Below, piece by piece: positions 30,224-38,413 of a stretch of DNA of 64,000 bases (its first letter is position 1; each line of letters starts with the position of its first letter). Position numbers and translations under genes: made by a program. The notes beneath the pieces are model-generated. The model saw only the letters and a program-made list of their open reading frames with translations, searched no databases and was not told the DNA's origin. Source of the stretch: Haloarcula ordinaria (lineage in GTDB: Archaea; Halobacteriota; Halobacteria; Halobacteriales; Haloarculaceae); NCBI RefSeq assembly GCF_029338275.1, contig NZ_CP119790.1, positions 1 to 64,000 of the forward strand, written 5' to 3'.

Positions 30224-30580
30224 ATGGTTATCGGGAACGTGGGACAACTGATACTTACTCCGGAAGAGAAGTTAGACGCAATCGGGACAAGATTGCGGCG
30301 CCAGGTGCTATTAGCGTTGTATCTCCGGGACCCAACGGATGACGACCCGGTGAATGCCAGAGCGATCACCGATTCGGATTCGCTTGACTCGGTTACGTTG
30401 TACCATACGGAGTTACCCAAACTCAACAAGTACGGGCTCGTCGACTGGGAGCGAGAAACCGGAACACTCTCCAGAGGGCCGGATTTCGAAACGATCACGC
30501 CCCTGCTCACAGTCCTCTATGACCACCAAAGCGAGCCCCAGCGAACTGGTTTGACTCAGAGTAGTCGAACAACAGCGTGA
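30224..30580 (+). CDS. Winged-helix protein, DUF7344-like
   Basis: The protein has about 118 residues. The region LDAIGTRLRRQVLLALYLR is the first helix of the domain. SVTLYHTELPKLNKYGLVDWE is the recognition helix and wing, with the H(x)ELPKLxxxGLV pattern typical of the haloarchaeal DUF7344 domain. It is probably a transcription regulator, and no ligand domain is present. ATG 30224 and GTG 30239 are both possible starts. The upstream DNA is very AT-rich, and a TACTGTAT half-site overlaps the start region. Confidence 0.68.
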   Translation: MVIGNVGQLILTPEEKLDAIGTRLRRQVLLALYLRDPTDDDPVNARAITDSDSLDSVTLYHTELPKLNKYGLVDWERETGTLSRGPDFETITPLLTVLYDHQSEPQRTGLTQSSRTTA

Positions 30581-30658
30581 GATGCGGATGTGCATTTTTC
30601 GTGGGATAACCACCATTATCTTAATATAGGCGCCCAGCGTCGTGTTTGCTATCTCCTC

Positions 30659-30901
30659 ATGTCGACAGACAGTAATACTGGCAGTAGTGGGCCGATGATA
30701 CGTGTCGTCGAAGCCGTCAGTTCGCGGTTGGATACGCCACCGAACGAACTGCCGCCCCTGAACGAGACAATTGACGCTGTCGGACTCGACCGCCTCTGTA
30801 CTTCTGGACCAAACTCGCTGGAGGTTTCCTTTCCGTACGCAGGTCTGGAAGTCACAGTCACCGGTGGAGAAGAGGTTACGCTTTCAGCCCTCTCAGACTG
30901 A
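30659..30901 (+). CDS. HalOD1 output-domain protein
   Basis: The protein has 80 residues and is one HalOD1 domain (PF18545 type), a small haloarchaeal domain found alone or at the end of signalling proteins. Marks are VVEAVSSRLDTPPNELPPLN and IDAVGLDRLC, then SLEVSFPYAGLEVTVTGGEEVTL. ATG 30659 gives a short polar head. It follows the winged-helix gene by 78 bases on the same strand and may be co-transcribed. Its biochemical role is unknown. Confidence 0.85.
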   Translation: MSTDSNTGSSGPMIRVVEAVSSRLDTPPNELPPLNETIDAVGLDRLCTSGPNSLEVSFPYAGLEVTVTGGEEVTLSALSD

Positions 30902-31076
30902 GACCAGCCACTGGGCAGATAACAGTCGGCATGAAGATCGCAACACCTGGTTCATAACTCACGTGCCGTGAGCAAAACGGTGGGTCACACCGATACTGAA
31001 AGCCTCAGCGTAGATCTCACCGAGCCTGCTGCTTAGATGGTGTGCATATCCGAGGACCGTGATGTGGTTGAAAACG

Positions 31077-31244
31077 ATGACTGAAAAGAACAAACTCTCG
31101 CGACGGAGCGTATTAAAGAAAGGAACACTGGCAACAGGTGGACTGGTTCTCGGAGGCACAGCGGCGAGTGGAGCAGCGGCGAAGAGCAATACGCAAACTG
31201 GCGAGACCGGTGGGACGCTGAGAGTTCTCGAAACCGCCGATTAG
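31077..31244 (+). CDS. Orphan Tat signal peptide with short tail
   Basis: The protein has 55 residues. MTEKNKLSRRSVLKKGTLAT carries a textbook twin-arginine motif (SRRSVLKKG), then the hydrophobic stretch GGLVLGGTAASGAAA and an Ala-x-Ala cleavage region. Only about 18 residues (NTQTGETGGTLRVLETAD) remain before the stop. Either this is a secreted micropeptide or the mature protein has been deleted. No downstream frame resumes it, so truncation is more likely. Related haloarchaeal Tat proteins are normally much longer. Confidence 0.5.
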   Translation: MTEKNKLSRRSVLKKGTLATGGLVLGGTAASGAAAKSNTQTGETGGTLRVLETAD

Positions 31245-31602
31245 TGCAGGGGTTTGCTCACGCGTTCACGCTGTGTCATAGTCTCCCGTTGAGTCCACAC
31301 ATTATCTATCGAGATATTAGCCAGTAGATGACCTAACACGGCTGTTTCGTCCAATTTGCGTAAATCGATTCCGCTACGATTCGAGATGCACCCGTCGTCG
31401 TCGTGTGAATGTACGGATTCACCCGTCTTGAGGACTGATGCGTTTTGACGGCCGTACTGCATACAGAATGCGAGTCGGTCAAGCAGTGGGCTGGATACTG
31501 GTTTCCAGACGCATTGCTCTGTGCGTCCGCAGTATCTTAGAGGAGTGCTAGTAGTGAACACACTCGGAAAAGCGTAAAGGGTGAACGCTGAGGGGTCACA
31601 GT
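31245..31602. other. Gap with a repeat-like half element
   Basis: About 360 bases. GCCGTACTGCATACAGAATG (31451-31470) followed by CGAGTCGGTC matches the right half of the dispersed inverted-repeat element. The left half is degenerate. No gene was found. Confidence 0.5.
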
Positions 31603-32070
31603 ATGGAACTCGTCGAAGCTACCGCAGAGGACCTCGATGCACTCGTCGAACGCTGGTATTCACTCGCGAAAGCGATGGAAGCGCACGACGAATTGAACGA
31701 ACTCGTCTACGCAGATGTCGACGAAGTCCCCCACGATGGCTTTCGCACTCATTTCGACGACGAGGCGGTCACCGACTACCTCGTCGTCCACGAGGAGGAG
31801 ACGATCGGGTTTGTCACGCTCCGAGAGGGCAACCACACATCCCGGAAGTACTCGCAGTACCTTCGCATTGTGAACCTTGCTGTCGATGAGGGCTACCGAA
31901 GTCAAGGTCACGGCGAAGAAATTATCGAACGGGTGAAAGACATCGCCCGTGACCAAGGTTGCGACCACCTCAAGGTCTCCTGTGAATGGCGAAACGAGGA
32001 CGCACGCCGATTCTACCGTGAAACAGGCTTCCGACCGAAGCAAGTCGACTTCGCACAGCCACTGGAGTGA
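31603..32070 (+). CDS. GNAT family N-acetyltransferase
   Basis: The protein has 155 residues and transfers an acetyl group from acetyl-CoA to an amine. The CoA-binding motif is NLAVDEGYRSQGHGEEIIER, with Arg99-Ser-Gln101-Gly-His-Gly104 matching the Q/RxxGxG/A loop. The C-terminal CEWRNEDARRFYRETGFRP is the usual beta-5/beta-6 region. The substrate is unknown. It lies close downstream of the repeat half-element, and copy 2 of the repeat lies just after it. Confidence 0.88.
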   Translation: MELVEATAEDLDALVERWYSLAKAMEAHDELNELVYADVDEVPHDGFRTHFDDEAVTDYLVVHEEETIGFVTLREGNHTSRKYSQYLRIVNLAVDEGYRSQGHGEEIIERVKDIARDQGCDHLKVSCEWRNEDARRFYRETGFRPKQVDFAQPLE

Positions 32071-32145
32071 CTCAACCCGTGCTCAGTGTGGCGAAATTGA
32101 GCCCACAGATAGTTGTTTCATCGCTAATCATCTGCCGCATACACT

Positions 32146-32212
32146 CTTTGTATCGGTCATACTATTACTGTCAAATATTGAGTGCTCAATCAATGGTCTA
32201 CTGAATACAGAG
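32146..32212. repeat. Dispersed inverted-repeat element, copy 2
   Basis: Left arm CTTTGTAT (32146-32153) and right arm ATACAGAG (32205-32212) pair fully with one wobble. The outer span is 67 bases. An inner perfect hairpin ATTGAG-TG-CTCAAT lies between. It sits in the 215-base gap between the GNAT and DUF6713 genes. Confidence 0.6.
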
Positions 32213-32285
32213 CGCGTCTGAGCTGGTGAGTTCGTCACCCGCACCCCACCCAATCTTTTTTCGGTGTCGTGTTCGCGTGTTCGCT

Positions 32286-32639
32286 ATGGTACGGGGCACA
32301 GAGATTCTATTCTCAATGGCGGTCGGGTTTCTCCTCGTACACGAACTGGATGCGATTCGCCAACACGAGTGGCGGTTCTTCTTCGCACCGATGTCAATCG
32401 GCGACGAGAGTGCGTATTGGGTGTTCACGGCACTGCACGTGCCGCTGTTCGCGGTGCTCCTGGTTTACGCGAACTCCTTAGCGTTCCAGATCGGCTTTGA
32501 CGGATTTGCAATCGTCCATGGCATGTTGCATCTCGCCTTCCGGAATCACCCGCTGGTTGAGTTCGATAACTGGTTTTCACGGTTTTGGATCTTCGGCGCG
32601 TCTCTACTCGGAGTTCTACATCTACTCTTCATACTGTGA
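32286..32639 (+). CDS. Four-helix membrane protein, DUF6713-like
   Basis: The protein has 117 residues from ATG 32286. The N-terminal motif FLLVHELDAIRQHEWRFFF is distinctive, followed by VFTALHVPLFAVLLVYANS, GFAIVHGMLHLAFRNHPLVE and WIFGASLLGVLHLLFIL. Conserved His, Glu and Asp residues lie in or near the membrane. The pattern agrees with the DUF6713 family as I know it. The function is unknown. Confidence 0.72.
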   Translation: MVRGTEILFSMAVGFLLVHELDAIRQHEWRFFFAPMSIGDESAYWVFTALHVPLFAVLLVYANSLAFQIGFDGFAIVHGMLHLAFRNHPLVEFDNWFSRFWIFGASLLGVLHLLFIL

Positions 32640-32660
32640 CTCCCCCTCGGGGAGACAATC

Positions 32661-33089
32661 TCACTGCGTAGCTAGGTCGTTTCGTTCACGAAGGATTGTG
32701 TTCCTGAGCCGGGGCAGATAATGGGTGAGATCAGATGTCGTGAGGATGCCGACGAGTTCACCATCCTCGGTGACCGGGAGCCGCCGGATCGAGTGCTCTT
32801 TCATCAGTGTGGCAGCGACGTGGATGTCTTCCGTGCTGGCGATCGTGACGAGTGGCGTACTCAGAAACTCACCCGCACGTACGGAGTCGATATCAGCCCC
32901 GGTTGCCACCTGCTGCATGATATCGGTTTCAGTTACGATTCCACTATACTCGCCCGTCTCGGGGTCCACCACGACTGCCGATCCGATGCCGTGATCCGCG
33001 AACAGTTTTACCACATCACGGGCCGTCGTCTCTGGCGGAATCGTTCGAGCTGACTGTGTCATCACATCACCGACGAACTGTTCAATCAT
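32661..33089 (-). CDS. Two-CBS-domain protein
   Basis: The protein has 142 residues and consists of a CBS pair (Bateman module) that usually binds adenosine nucleotides and reports energy state. CBS1 reads VGDVMTQSARTIPPETTARD and GIGSAVVVDPETGEYSGIVT. CBS2 reads FLSTPLVTIASTEDIHVAA and HSIRRLPVTEDGELVGILTT. No effector domain is attached, so it is a stand-alone sensor subunit. It converges with the DUF6713 gene with a 21-base gap. Confidence 0.9.
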   Translation of the reverse strand: MIEQFVGDVMTQSARTIPPETTARDVVKLFADHGIGSAVVVDPETGEYSGIVTETDIMQQVATGADIDSVRAGEFLSTPLVTIASTEDIHVAATLMKEHSIRRLPVTEDGELVGILTTSDLTHYLPRLRNTILRERNDLATQ

Positions 33090-33291
33090 ACAACTAATTC
33101 CCGCTTGAGACGGTTAACCTTACCGAGTAAGCAGATGTGCTGGGTGGTTGGCTCGTCTGAGAGATGTTGCAATAATCGGGGCGATGACGATAGATACACC
33201 CTCTGGATGAGTCACGCCGAGATTGACAGACAAATGCGTACTACAGAGGACGTCAGTAACTCGGACACCGGAACAGGCTGTGTGGCTGGTC

Positions 33292-33453
33292 TCATTCCTC
33301 GCGGTTGCCGTCCGTTTCCTCAGCCCACCCAGCGTTTGACAGTTCGCCGTTGCGGTCGATTCGGTCCTCCAGCATCTCGTGTACCACTCGGCCGAGGTCA
33401 TCTAACTCACCATCGATCATCGAAATCGTGCTCGAATCGAGCGACTCAGTCAC
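33292..33453 (-). CDS. Small acidic protein, second gene of an overlapping pair
   Basis: The GTG at 33451-33453 opens a 53-residue protein: MTESLDSSTISMIDGELDDL, then GRVVHEMLEDRIDRNGEL and an acidic end, stopping at TGA 33292-33294. Its start overlaps the stop of the upstream gene in a GTGA arrangement, a usual sign of translational coupling. The helical, acidic text is natural for haloarchaea. Alternatively both ORFs were one longer protein split by a one-base change, since this text would continue the first product well. The function is unknown. Confidence 0.45.
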   Translation of the reverse strand: MTESLDSSTISMIDGELDDLGRVVHEMLEDRIDRNGELSNAGWAEETDGNREE

Positions 33454-33764
33454 GTTTCGCCCCGCTGGGCGTCCGAAATAGTTGGAGCGTCGAAACGAAG
33501 GCGGTCTTCAGTTGGGTCCCAGTAGAAGTCGAACGCCTGGAACAGGCCGAGATCGCTGACGATCCGAACCTGCTCTTCATTGAGATTCGTGTACTCGGTC
33601 CATTCGTTGAATCCCTCCTTCCACGCGCCCTCTTGGAGCAAGTCTTCGAGGTCCTCGCGGTAGAAGTCTTCTGATCCGAGCGTCTCTTCTTGCCACTCGA
33701 ACTCGCGCGGCATTCCTCGGTTCGAGAGGTCTGGTGGTTCCGGGACCTCGATGTCGAACACCAT
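33450..33764 (-). CDS. Small acidic protein, first gene of an overlapping pair
   Basis: The protein has 104 residues. The text MVFDIEVPEPPDLSNRGMPR, FEWQEETLGSEDFYREDLED, then EGFNEWTEYTNLNEEQVRIV and FDFYWDPTEDRLRFDAPTI is strongly acidic and aromatic-rich. It resembles hypothetical proteins common in haloarchaeal accessory regions, but I cannot name a family. The last residues (SDAQRGET) and the overlapping GTGA start of the next ORF leave open that the two were one protein of about 155 residues. No toxin or antitoxin motif is evident. Confidence 0.6.
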   Translation of the reverse strand: MVFDIEVPEPPDLSNRGMPREFEWQEETLGSEDFYREDLEDLLQEGAWKEGFNEWTEYTNLNEEQVRIVSDLGLFQAFDFYWDPTEDRLRFDAPTISDAQRGET

Positions 33765-33913
33765 ACTAGTAGTTACACTGATGACATGATAAACCCCATG
33801 CAGTTCGATACGAGGCAGACGGGTCTCGCAAAACCGGTATGGATGGAGGGAGCAGACCGACTACGCGTAGCACGTGACAGACAGGCGGGGCAACAATCGC
33901 CCGGATCGTCGGT

Positions 33914-34513
33914 CTATATCCCGAGCCACTCGTCGTTCCGAACTTGATATCCGTTCGCCCGACAGAACTTCGCCGCCTGTCGGCGCACCGCTCGGGACGA
34001 CGGGAGCTTTTCTTTCTCACGGATTTGCTCGGTGACCCAATCGCGAATGGCTTGGATCCCTTCATCGTCGTCATCGGCGTCGATCGATTTGAGTTCCTTG
34101 AACGTCATTTCGTACGCTTTGCGCTGTGTCCAACTGAACTCCGTATTCGAGAGCGTCTTGCTGGCTTCCACGATGTGTTTCATTGCCGCGGCAACTGTCG
34201 GTCGCTGTACCTGCACTCGGACGGCGTCCGAAGAGTCGAACGTCTCCTCGTCAGTCTCCGGGATCAGTTCCTTGAGAGTGTAGCTCCCCTCGATAGATTC
34301 GACCTCGCGATTGCCGATCGCCGCGACGATCGCACTTCCCGTCGTCGGGAATTGTAACTCATCGAGTTCTGCATCCAAATCGACGAGTGCTGCATCGTCC
34401 ACCGGTGGCTGTTTTTCGTCACCGCGCTCCAGCTCTGTGTCGATATCACGTTCTCGTTGGCGTCTGTCAGCGTCTCGTGCTTGCTTGTCTCGACCCGATT
34501 TGTTGTCTGCCAT
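33914..34513 (-). CDS. DUF5789-like protein with basic C-terminus
   Basis: The protein has 199 residues from the start at 34511-34513 (MADNKSGRDKQARDADRRQR). A charged helix is followed by LDAELDELQFPTTGSAIVAA, IGNREVESIEGSYTLKEL and DETFDSSDAVRVQV, close to the pattern of the haloarchaeal DUF5789 domain. A second part (MKHIVEASKTLSNTEFSWT, then EKLPSSRAVRRQAAKFCRAN) ends in basic residues and could bind nucleic acid. The longer upstream in-frame start was rejected because its extra 70 residues are Cys/Arg/His rich and unlike the rest. The function is unknown. Confidence 0.6.
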   Translation of the reverse strand: MADNKSGRDKQARDADRRQRERDIDTELERGDEKQPPVDDAALVDLDAELDELQFPTTGSAIVAAIGNREVESIEGSYTLKELIPETDEETFDSSDAVRVQVQRPTVAAAMKHIVEASKTLSNTEFSWTQRKAYEMTFKELKSIDADDDDEGIQAIRDWVTEQIREKEKLPSSRAVRRQAAKFCRANGYQVRNDEWLGI

Positions 34514-34602
34514 CCTATAACAATGACGCTCCAGACAGATAGTCCTGTTGTCAGGACCAGGAATTCGGGCGACACCTGCCAATGAAAATCGAGCAGCGGC
34601 GC

Positions 34603-34633
34603 TTGTTGCATACAGGGCGCGAATCGGTCGTGG
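34603..34633. repeat. Right-half copy of the dispersed inverted-repeat element
   Basis: TTGTTGCATACAGGGCGCGA followed by ATCGGTCGTGG matches the right half of the element closely. No left arm is recognisable at the expected distance, so this is a partial copy between the DUF5789-like gene and the SDR block. Confidence 0.45.
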
Positions 34634-34737
34634 GCCAGCAGGCGTCTGGTGGTCGGTGAGAGTGATCGAGACGAAGCAGTCATTACTCACGATGGCTCTG
34701 TTGGAATCCACGGAGAGGTACAAGTTCGCACGGTACT

Positions 34738-34893
34738 CTAATTGGATAGAAGCTCCTCCCGAAGTCGCGGGTACCCCGGATTCGGAGTGCCCTCGATATT
34801 GAGGAAATCCAGGGCTGGATGCGCGGCGGGGATATCGTAGCGGTGTGTGGCGTCCGCTTCCGGCGGCTGGTCGGTTCCGTGTTTCTCTGCCAT
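34738..34893 (-). CDS. Small hypothetical protein, possibly truncated
   Basis: The start at 34891-34893 opens a 51-residue protein: MAEKHGTDQPPEADATHRYD, then IPAAHPALDFLNIEGTPN and PGYPRLREELLSN. The codon use is GC-rich like the SDR block beside it. It is divergent from the SDR gene, 102 bases away. No family is recognised, and it may be the remnant of a longer gene. Support is limited to composition and a clean stop. Confidence 0.35.
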   Translation of the reverse strand: MAEKHGTDQPPEADATHRYDIPAAHPALDFLNIEGTPNPGYPRLREELLSN

Positions 34894-34995
34894 CCGGCCC
34901 GTCGGCGGCGTTGCCGCCGTCCCGCGACGTGGAATCCCGACCCGCAGTTTGCTCACTGGGTGCGGTTTATTTGACCGAAGGTAGTAACCAGTTCC

Positions 34996-35786
34996 ATGGT
35001 AATCGACCACACGGGCGAGACGGTGATCGTGACTGGCGCCGGCCGCGGAATCGGGCGCGAGATAGCCTACCACTTCGCCGACGCCGGGGCGGACGTCGTC
35101 GCCGCCGCGCGGACCGAGTCGGAGATCGAGGAGACCGTCGCCGGGATCGAGGAACGCGGGTCGACAGGTCTGGCAGTCCCAACGGACCTGCGGGAGCCGG
35201 CGGAGATAGTGGCACTGGTGGACGCTGCGACCGACCACTTCGGCACACTCGACGTGCTGGTCAACAACGCCGCCGTCCACGTCGCGGGCGACCCACTCTC
35301 GCGGTCGGTCGAGGACATCGATGCCATGCTCGGCGTCAACCTGCGCGGCGTCTTTCTGCTCTCCCAGGCCTTCGCGAACGCGGTGATAGACGGCGACGGC
35401 TCCGGCGGGAGCATCGTCAACATCTCGAGCATCGTGGGCCACCTCAGCGTCCCCGCGATGCCGGTGTACTGCGGGACGAAGGCCGGCGTGTACGGACTCA
35501 CCCGGGGTTGGCCGGCGAACTGGCACATCACGGAATCAACGTCAACGCAGTGAGCCCGGGGTTAACACGTGTCGAGCGTATCGAGCGACTCCTCGAAGAG
35601 AAGGGCGAACTGTACGAGATAGACGCCATCCCGCTCGGCCGCCTAGGGGAACCCGAGGACATCGCGAACGCCGTTCTCTACCTGACCTCGGACCTGGCCT
35701 CGTACGTCACCGGTGTGGACCTGCCCGTCGACGGCGGCGCCGTGCGGACGTCGGTGCTGTACCGGGACCAGTACCTGAGCGAGTGA
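34996..35786 (+). pseudogene. Short-chain dehydrogenase/reductase, one frameshift
   Basis: ATG 34996 opens MVIDHTGETVIVTGAGRGIG, with the NAD(P) motif TGxxxGIG. LVNNAAVHVAGDPL (NNAA), INISS-type VNISSIVGHL and the catalytic YCGTK (YxxxK) follow. Just after this the frame breaks at about 35505-35508. A fifth G in the GGGG run would give TRGLAGELAHHGINVNAVSPG, which indeed continues in the other frame. The tail LGEPEDIANAVLYLTSDLAS and YVTGVDLPVDGGA is standard. About 263 residues is normal length. It was probably a sugar or polyol dehydrogenase acting with the zinc dehydrogenase nearby. The homopolymer site makes a read error plausible. Confidence 0.85.
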
Positions 35787-35829
35787 CGGTCTACACGAGA
35801 AGCGGGTGAACGGAAGACCCGATTTAGCC

Positions 35830-36240
35830 TTACGCTTCGTCCCACTGGTGGGTGGGCGACCCGCCGACGAAGGAGACGAAGTTCATCCCGCCATCGGGGA
35901 ACTTCCAGGGACCGTGGGGAATCTGCTGGCCGTAGATGTAGTCACCTGCAGTCAACTCCCGGCCGTCGACGAGGATCCGGCCCTCGAGAATGAGGCAGGC
36001 GTGGGCGCTCTCGTGGGTGTGCTCCGGTTCGAAGTAGCCTTCGGGGTACTTCACCAGCATGTCCGTGCGTCCCTCGGCCTCGTTCTCGTTGATTATCTTG
36101 ACCTGCAACCCCTCCGGGAGACCGAGCAGCTCGGCGTCGTCCCAGTCGACCTCGTCGGCCTCGACCGAGAGGTCCAGTCCGACGTCGACGACCGCGGGTT
36201 CCTGCGGGGAGACGGGGTCGAATTCGCGGGGCATGGTCAT
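35830..36240 (-). CDS. Cupin domain protein
   Basis: The protein has 136 residues and a single cupin barrel. The metal motif PEHTHESAHACLILEGRI (HxH...E-like) and the second motif GDYIYGQQIPHGPWKF supply the usual His set (His74, His76, His80, His109). Its ATG overlaps the stop of the zinc dehydrogenase gene (ATGA, 36237-36240), so the two are co-translated. It could be an isomerase, dioxygenase or small-molecule binder in the same sugar or acid pathway. Sequence alone cannot decide. Confidence 0.85.
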   Translation of the reverse strand: MTMPREFDPVSPQEPAVVDVGLDLSVEADEVDWDDAELLGLPEGLQVKIINENEAEGRTDMLVKYPEGYFEPEHTHESAHACLILEGRILVDGRELTAGDYIYGQQIPHGPWKFPDGGMNFVSFVGGSPTHQWDEA

Positions 36241-37322
36241 TCGTTGTACAGGACGACCCGCAGTGCGTTCTCGTCGGGGTCGGTCCGCGCGTGGTAGGCG
36301 GCGTCGAACTCCTCGAGGTCGAACTCGTGGGTGATGAGCGGGGTCAGGTCGACCTGGTCCGAACGGACGAGGCGCTCGCTGGGCTCGGACTTGTTCGCGT
36401 GGGCGCGGTTGCCGACGAACTCCTTTTCGTCCAGCGCGATCTGGGCGACAGGGATCTCGTTGAGCGCCTCCGTCGGGACGCCGTCGACGCTGATTCGGCC
36501 ACCCTTCCGCGTCATCTCGACGGCCTGTCGGACCGTCTGGGCGATGCCGACGGCCTCGAGGGTGACGTCGACGCCGTGGCCGCCAGTCAGTTCGCGGACC
36601 TGTTCGACCACGTCGTCGTCGTGGTACGAGATGGTGTCCGTGGCGCCCAGCTCGGCGGCCATCTCGTTTTTCGACGGGTTCCCGATGGCGATGACGTCGC
36701 TCGCGCCCATCGACACGGCGTGCTGGACGAGACAGAGACCGATCGTCCCGGTCCCGATGACGGCGACGGTGTCGCCGGCGTCTATCTCTCCGCGGTGGGA
36801 GCACTGCAGGGCGATCGCGTTGGTGTCGAGCAGTGCTGCCTCGCCCCACGGGATGGTGTCGTCGAGGTGGTGGAGCATGTCTTCGGGGACGGTGACGTAC
36901 TCCGCGTAGGCACCGTCCATCGTATGACCGATCTGGCGGTGGCCGGAGTCGAAGTCGCCGTAGTTGTCACAGAGGTTGTACCGGCCCTCACGACACATCC
37001 GGCAGTAGCCACAGCCAGAGGGCGTCTCGCCGAAGACACGGTCACCGGGCTCGAACCGGTTGACGGAGTCGTGGACGTCGACGACCTCACCGGCGTACTC
37101 GTGACCGGGGATGAACGGATAGGAAGGCGGCCACTCGTCGTACTTGCCGTTCATCAGTTTCGGGTCGGTGCCACAGATGGCGACGGCGCGCATGCGGAGG
37201 AGGACGTTCTCCACCTCGTCGACCGCTGGCGTCTCGGTTTTCTCTACTGCCCACTCGCCCGGGGCGTGTAGCACGACGGCTTCCATCTCGTCCGGAATCC
37301 CTCGTTGGCTCTCTTGTGCCAT
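36237..37322 (-). CDS. Zinc-dependent alcohol/polyol dehydrogenase (MDR superfamily)
   Basis: The protein has 361 residues and an intact frame. The catalytic zinc site is Cys50 (AICGTDPKL) and His74-Glu75 (IPGHEYAGEV). The structural zinc site is Cys104, Cys107, Cys110 and Cys118 (CGYCRMCREGRYNLC). The coenzyme site is VIGTGTIGLC (Gly190-Gly195). The family oxidises sugars, polyols or threonine-like alcohols with NAD(P). It is divergent from an IclR regulator across 111 bases and is followed by the cupin gene. The three genes form a compact, GC-rich unit whose regulation is probably through that IclR. Confidence 0.93.
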   Translation of the reverse strand: MAQESQRGIPDEMEAVVLHAPGEWAVEKTETPAVDEVENVLLRMRAVAICGTDPKLMNGKYDEWPPSYPFIPGHEYAGEVVDVHDSVNRFEPGDRVFGETPSGCGYCRMCREGRYNLCDNYGDFDSGHRQIGHTMDGAYAEYVTVPEDMLHHLDDTIPWGEAALLDTNAIALQCSHRGEIDAGDTVAVIGTGTIGLCLVQHAVSMGASDVIAIGNPSKNEMAAELGATDTISYHDDDVVEQVRELTGGHGVDVTLEAVGIAQTVRQAVEMTRKGGRISVDGVPTEALNEIPVAQIALDEKEFVGNRAHANKSEPSERLVRSDQVDLTPLITHEFDLEEFDAAYHARTDPDENALRVVLYNE

Positions 37323-37398
37323 ACAGGTATCATGAGGGGAGAGATATTAACAACCATTAAAGATGCAAACTGCGCGCGCTCGTCCCGCGATGCGGAAC

Positions 37399-37404
37399 TT
37401 TAAG
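37399..37404 (+). promoter_or_regulatory. TATA-like box for the IclR gene
   Basis: TTTAAG lies 30-35 bases before ATG 37434. The shared 111-base gap with the divergent dehydrogenase also contains a TTAATA-like box on the other strand near 37350, so both promoters and any IclR operator must overlap here. Confidence 0.4.
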
Positions 37405-37433
37405 CACGACGCGGTACCATATCACACAGACGG

Positions 37434-38198
37434 ATGAGCGAGAACAGTGCAGCGAGGATAAAGTCGGTCCAGACCGCCCTCGCCGTTATCGAGACGCTGT
37501 ACGAGCGCGATGGGGCGCGCGTCGACGAAGTCGCCGACGCCGTCGACGTCTCGAAGAGCTCCGCCCACCGCCACCTCACGACCCTCGAACGGGAGAACTA
37601 CGTCGTCAGGGAGGGCGACGAGTACGTCCTCAGCCTCCAATTCCTCGAACTCGGCGACTACGTCGGGGGCCGCAAGGGGATATTTCGGCTCGCGGAACCC
37701 AAGGTCCGAGAGATCGCCGATGAGACCGGCGAACGCGCCCAGTTCGTGGTCGAGGAACACGGGTACGTCCGCTACGTCCACCGCGCCACGGGCGACCGGG
37801 CGGTCAAGACAACCTCCGGCGTCGGCAAGCGGGTGCGGATGCACGCCGTCGCCGCCGGCAAAGCCATCCTCGCCGAACTCCCCGAAGAGCGGGTCCGCAA
37901 CATCATCGCCGAGCGTGGCCTGCCCGCATTCACCGAGCACACCATCACCGACGAAGCGCGACTGTTCGAGGAACTCGGCGATATCCGCGAACGCGGGGTC
38001 GCCTTCGCCGACGAGGAGTTGGTCGAGGGGCTCCGCGCCGTCGGCGTCCTCATCCGCGGGTCCGACGACCGGGTCCTAGGGGCGCTGACCGTCGCGGGCC
38101 CGACCCACCGCTTGAAAGACGACGTCTGGCGCGAGGACATCCCCAATCTCCTGCTCGGTACCGCGAACGAGCTCGAACTGAAAATTGAGTACGAGTGA
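37434..38198 (+). CDS. IclR family transcriptional regulator
   Basis: The protein has 254 residues and is intact. The winged helix (residues about 9-70) includes DEVADAVDVSKSSAHRHLTTL. The effector domain has QFVVEEHGYVRYVHRATGD, RMHAVAAGKAILAELPEERV, ERGVAFADEELVEGLRAVGV and LGALTVAGPTHRLKDDVWRE. It is divergent from the zinc dehydrogenase-cupin pair, the usual arrangement for a local regulator in haloarchaeal sugar pathways. The GC-rich codon use matches the block. A possible ligand is a sugar-acid intermediate, by analogy only. Confidence 0.93.
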   Translation: MSENSAARIKSVQTALAVIETLYERDGARVDEVADAVDVSKSSAHRHLTTLERENYVVREGDEYVLSLQFLELGDYVGGRKGIFRLAEPKVREIADETGERAQFVVEEHGYVRYVHRATGDRAVKTTSGVGKRVRMHAVAAGKAILAELPEERVRNIIAERGLPAFTEHTITDEARLFEELGDIRERGVAFADEELVEGLRAVGVLIRGSDDRVLGALTVAGPTHRLKDDVWREDIPNLLLGTANELELKIEYE

Positions 38199-38413
38199 GC
38201 GCGATAGGAAGTGGCTCGGAGACGGAATCAGATCCCCGAAGTAGGGATTGCCGTTGACTTGTTGGCAAAGAGTCGACGACTGAACCCCGCTCATGCTGAA
38301 CCCATTCAGAGAGAGCCCGTCCACTCCTGCTCGCCGGTCGACCGGCTCGGCAGTTCGGCTCGACGACCAGCGAAGAGTCTGTCCCGCGTGCTAATGGAAA
38401 CGCCAATCGAAGG

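Noticed and set aside
31603..34513. Toxin-antitoxin module among the small genes
   Set aside because: None of the small proteins shows a PIN, RelE, HicA/B, VapB or MazF-like motif. GNAT toxins usually have a DUF1778 partner, which is absent.
34738..35526. Long minus-strand frame across the SDR gene
   Set aside because: Only its last 51 codons lie outside the SDR gene and read naturally; these are listed separately. The rest is antisense shadow.
36291..37271. Long plus-strand open frame opposite the zinc dehydrogenase gene
   Set aside because: It is antisense to an intact, motif-complete gene in GC-rich DNA, where long shadow frames are expected. Its text has no helices or motifs.
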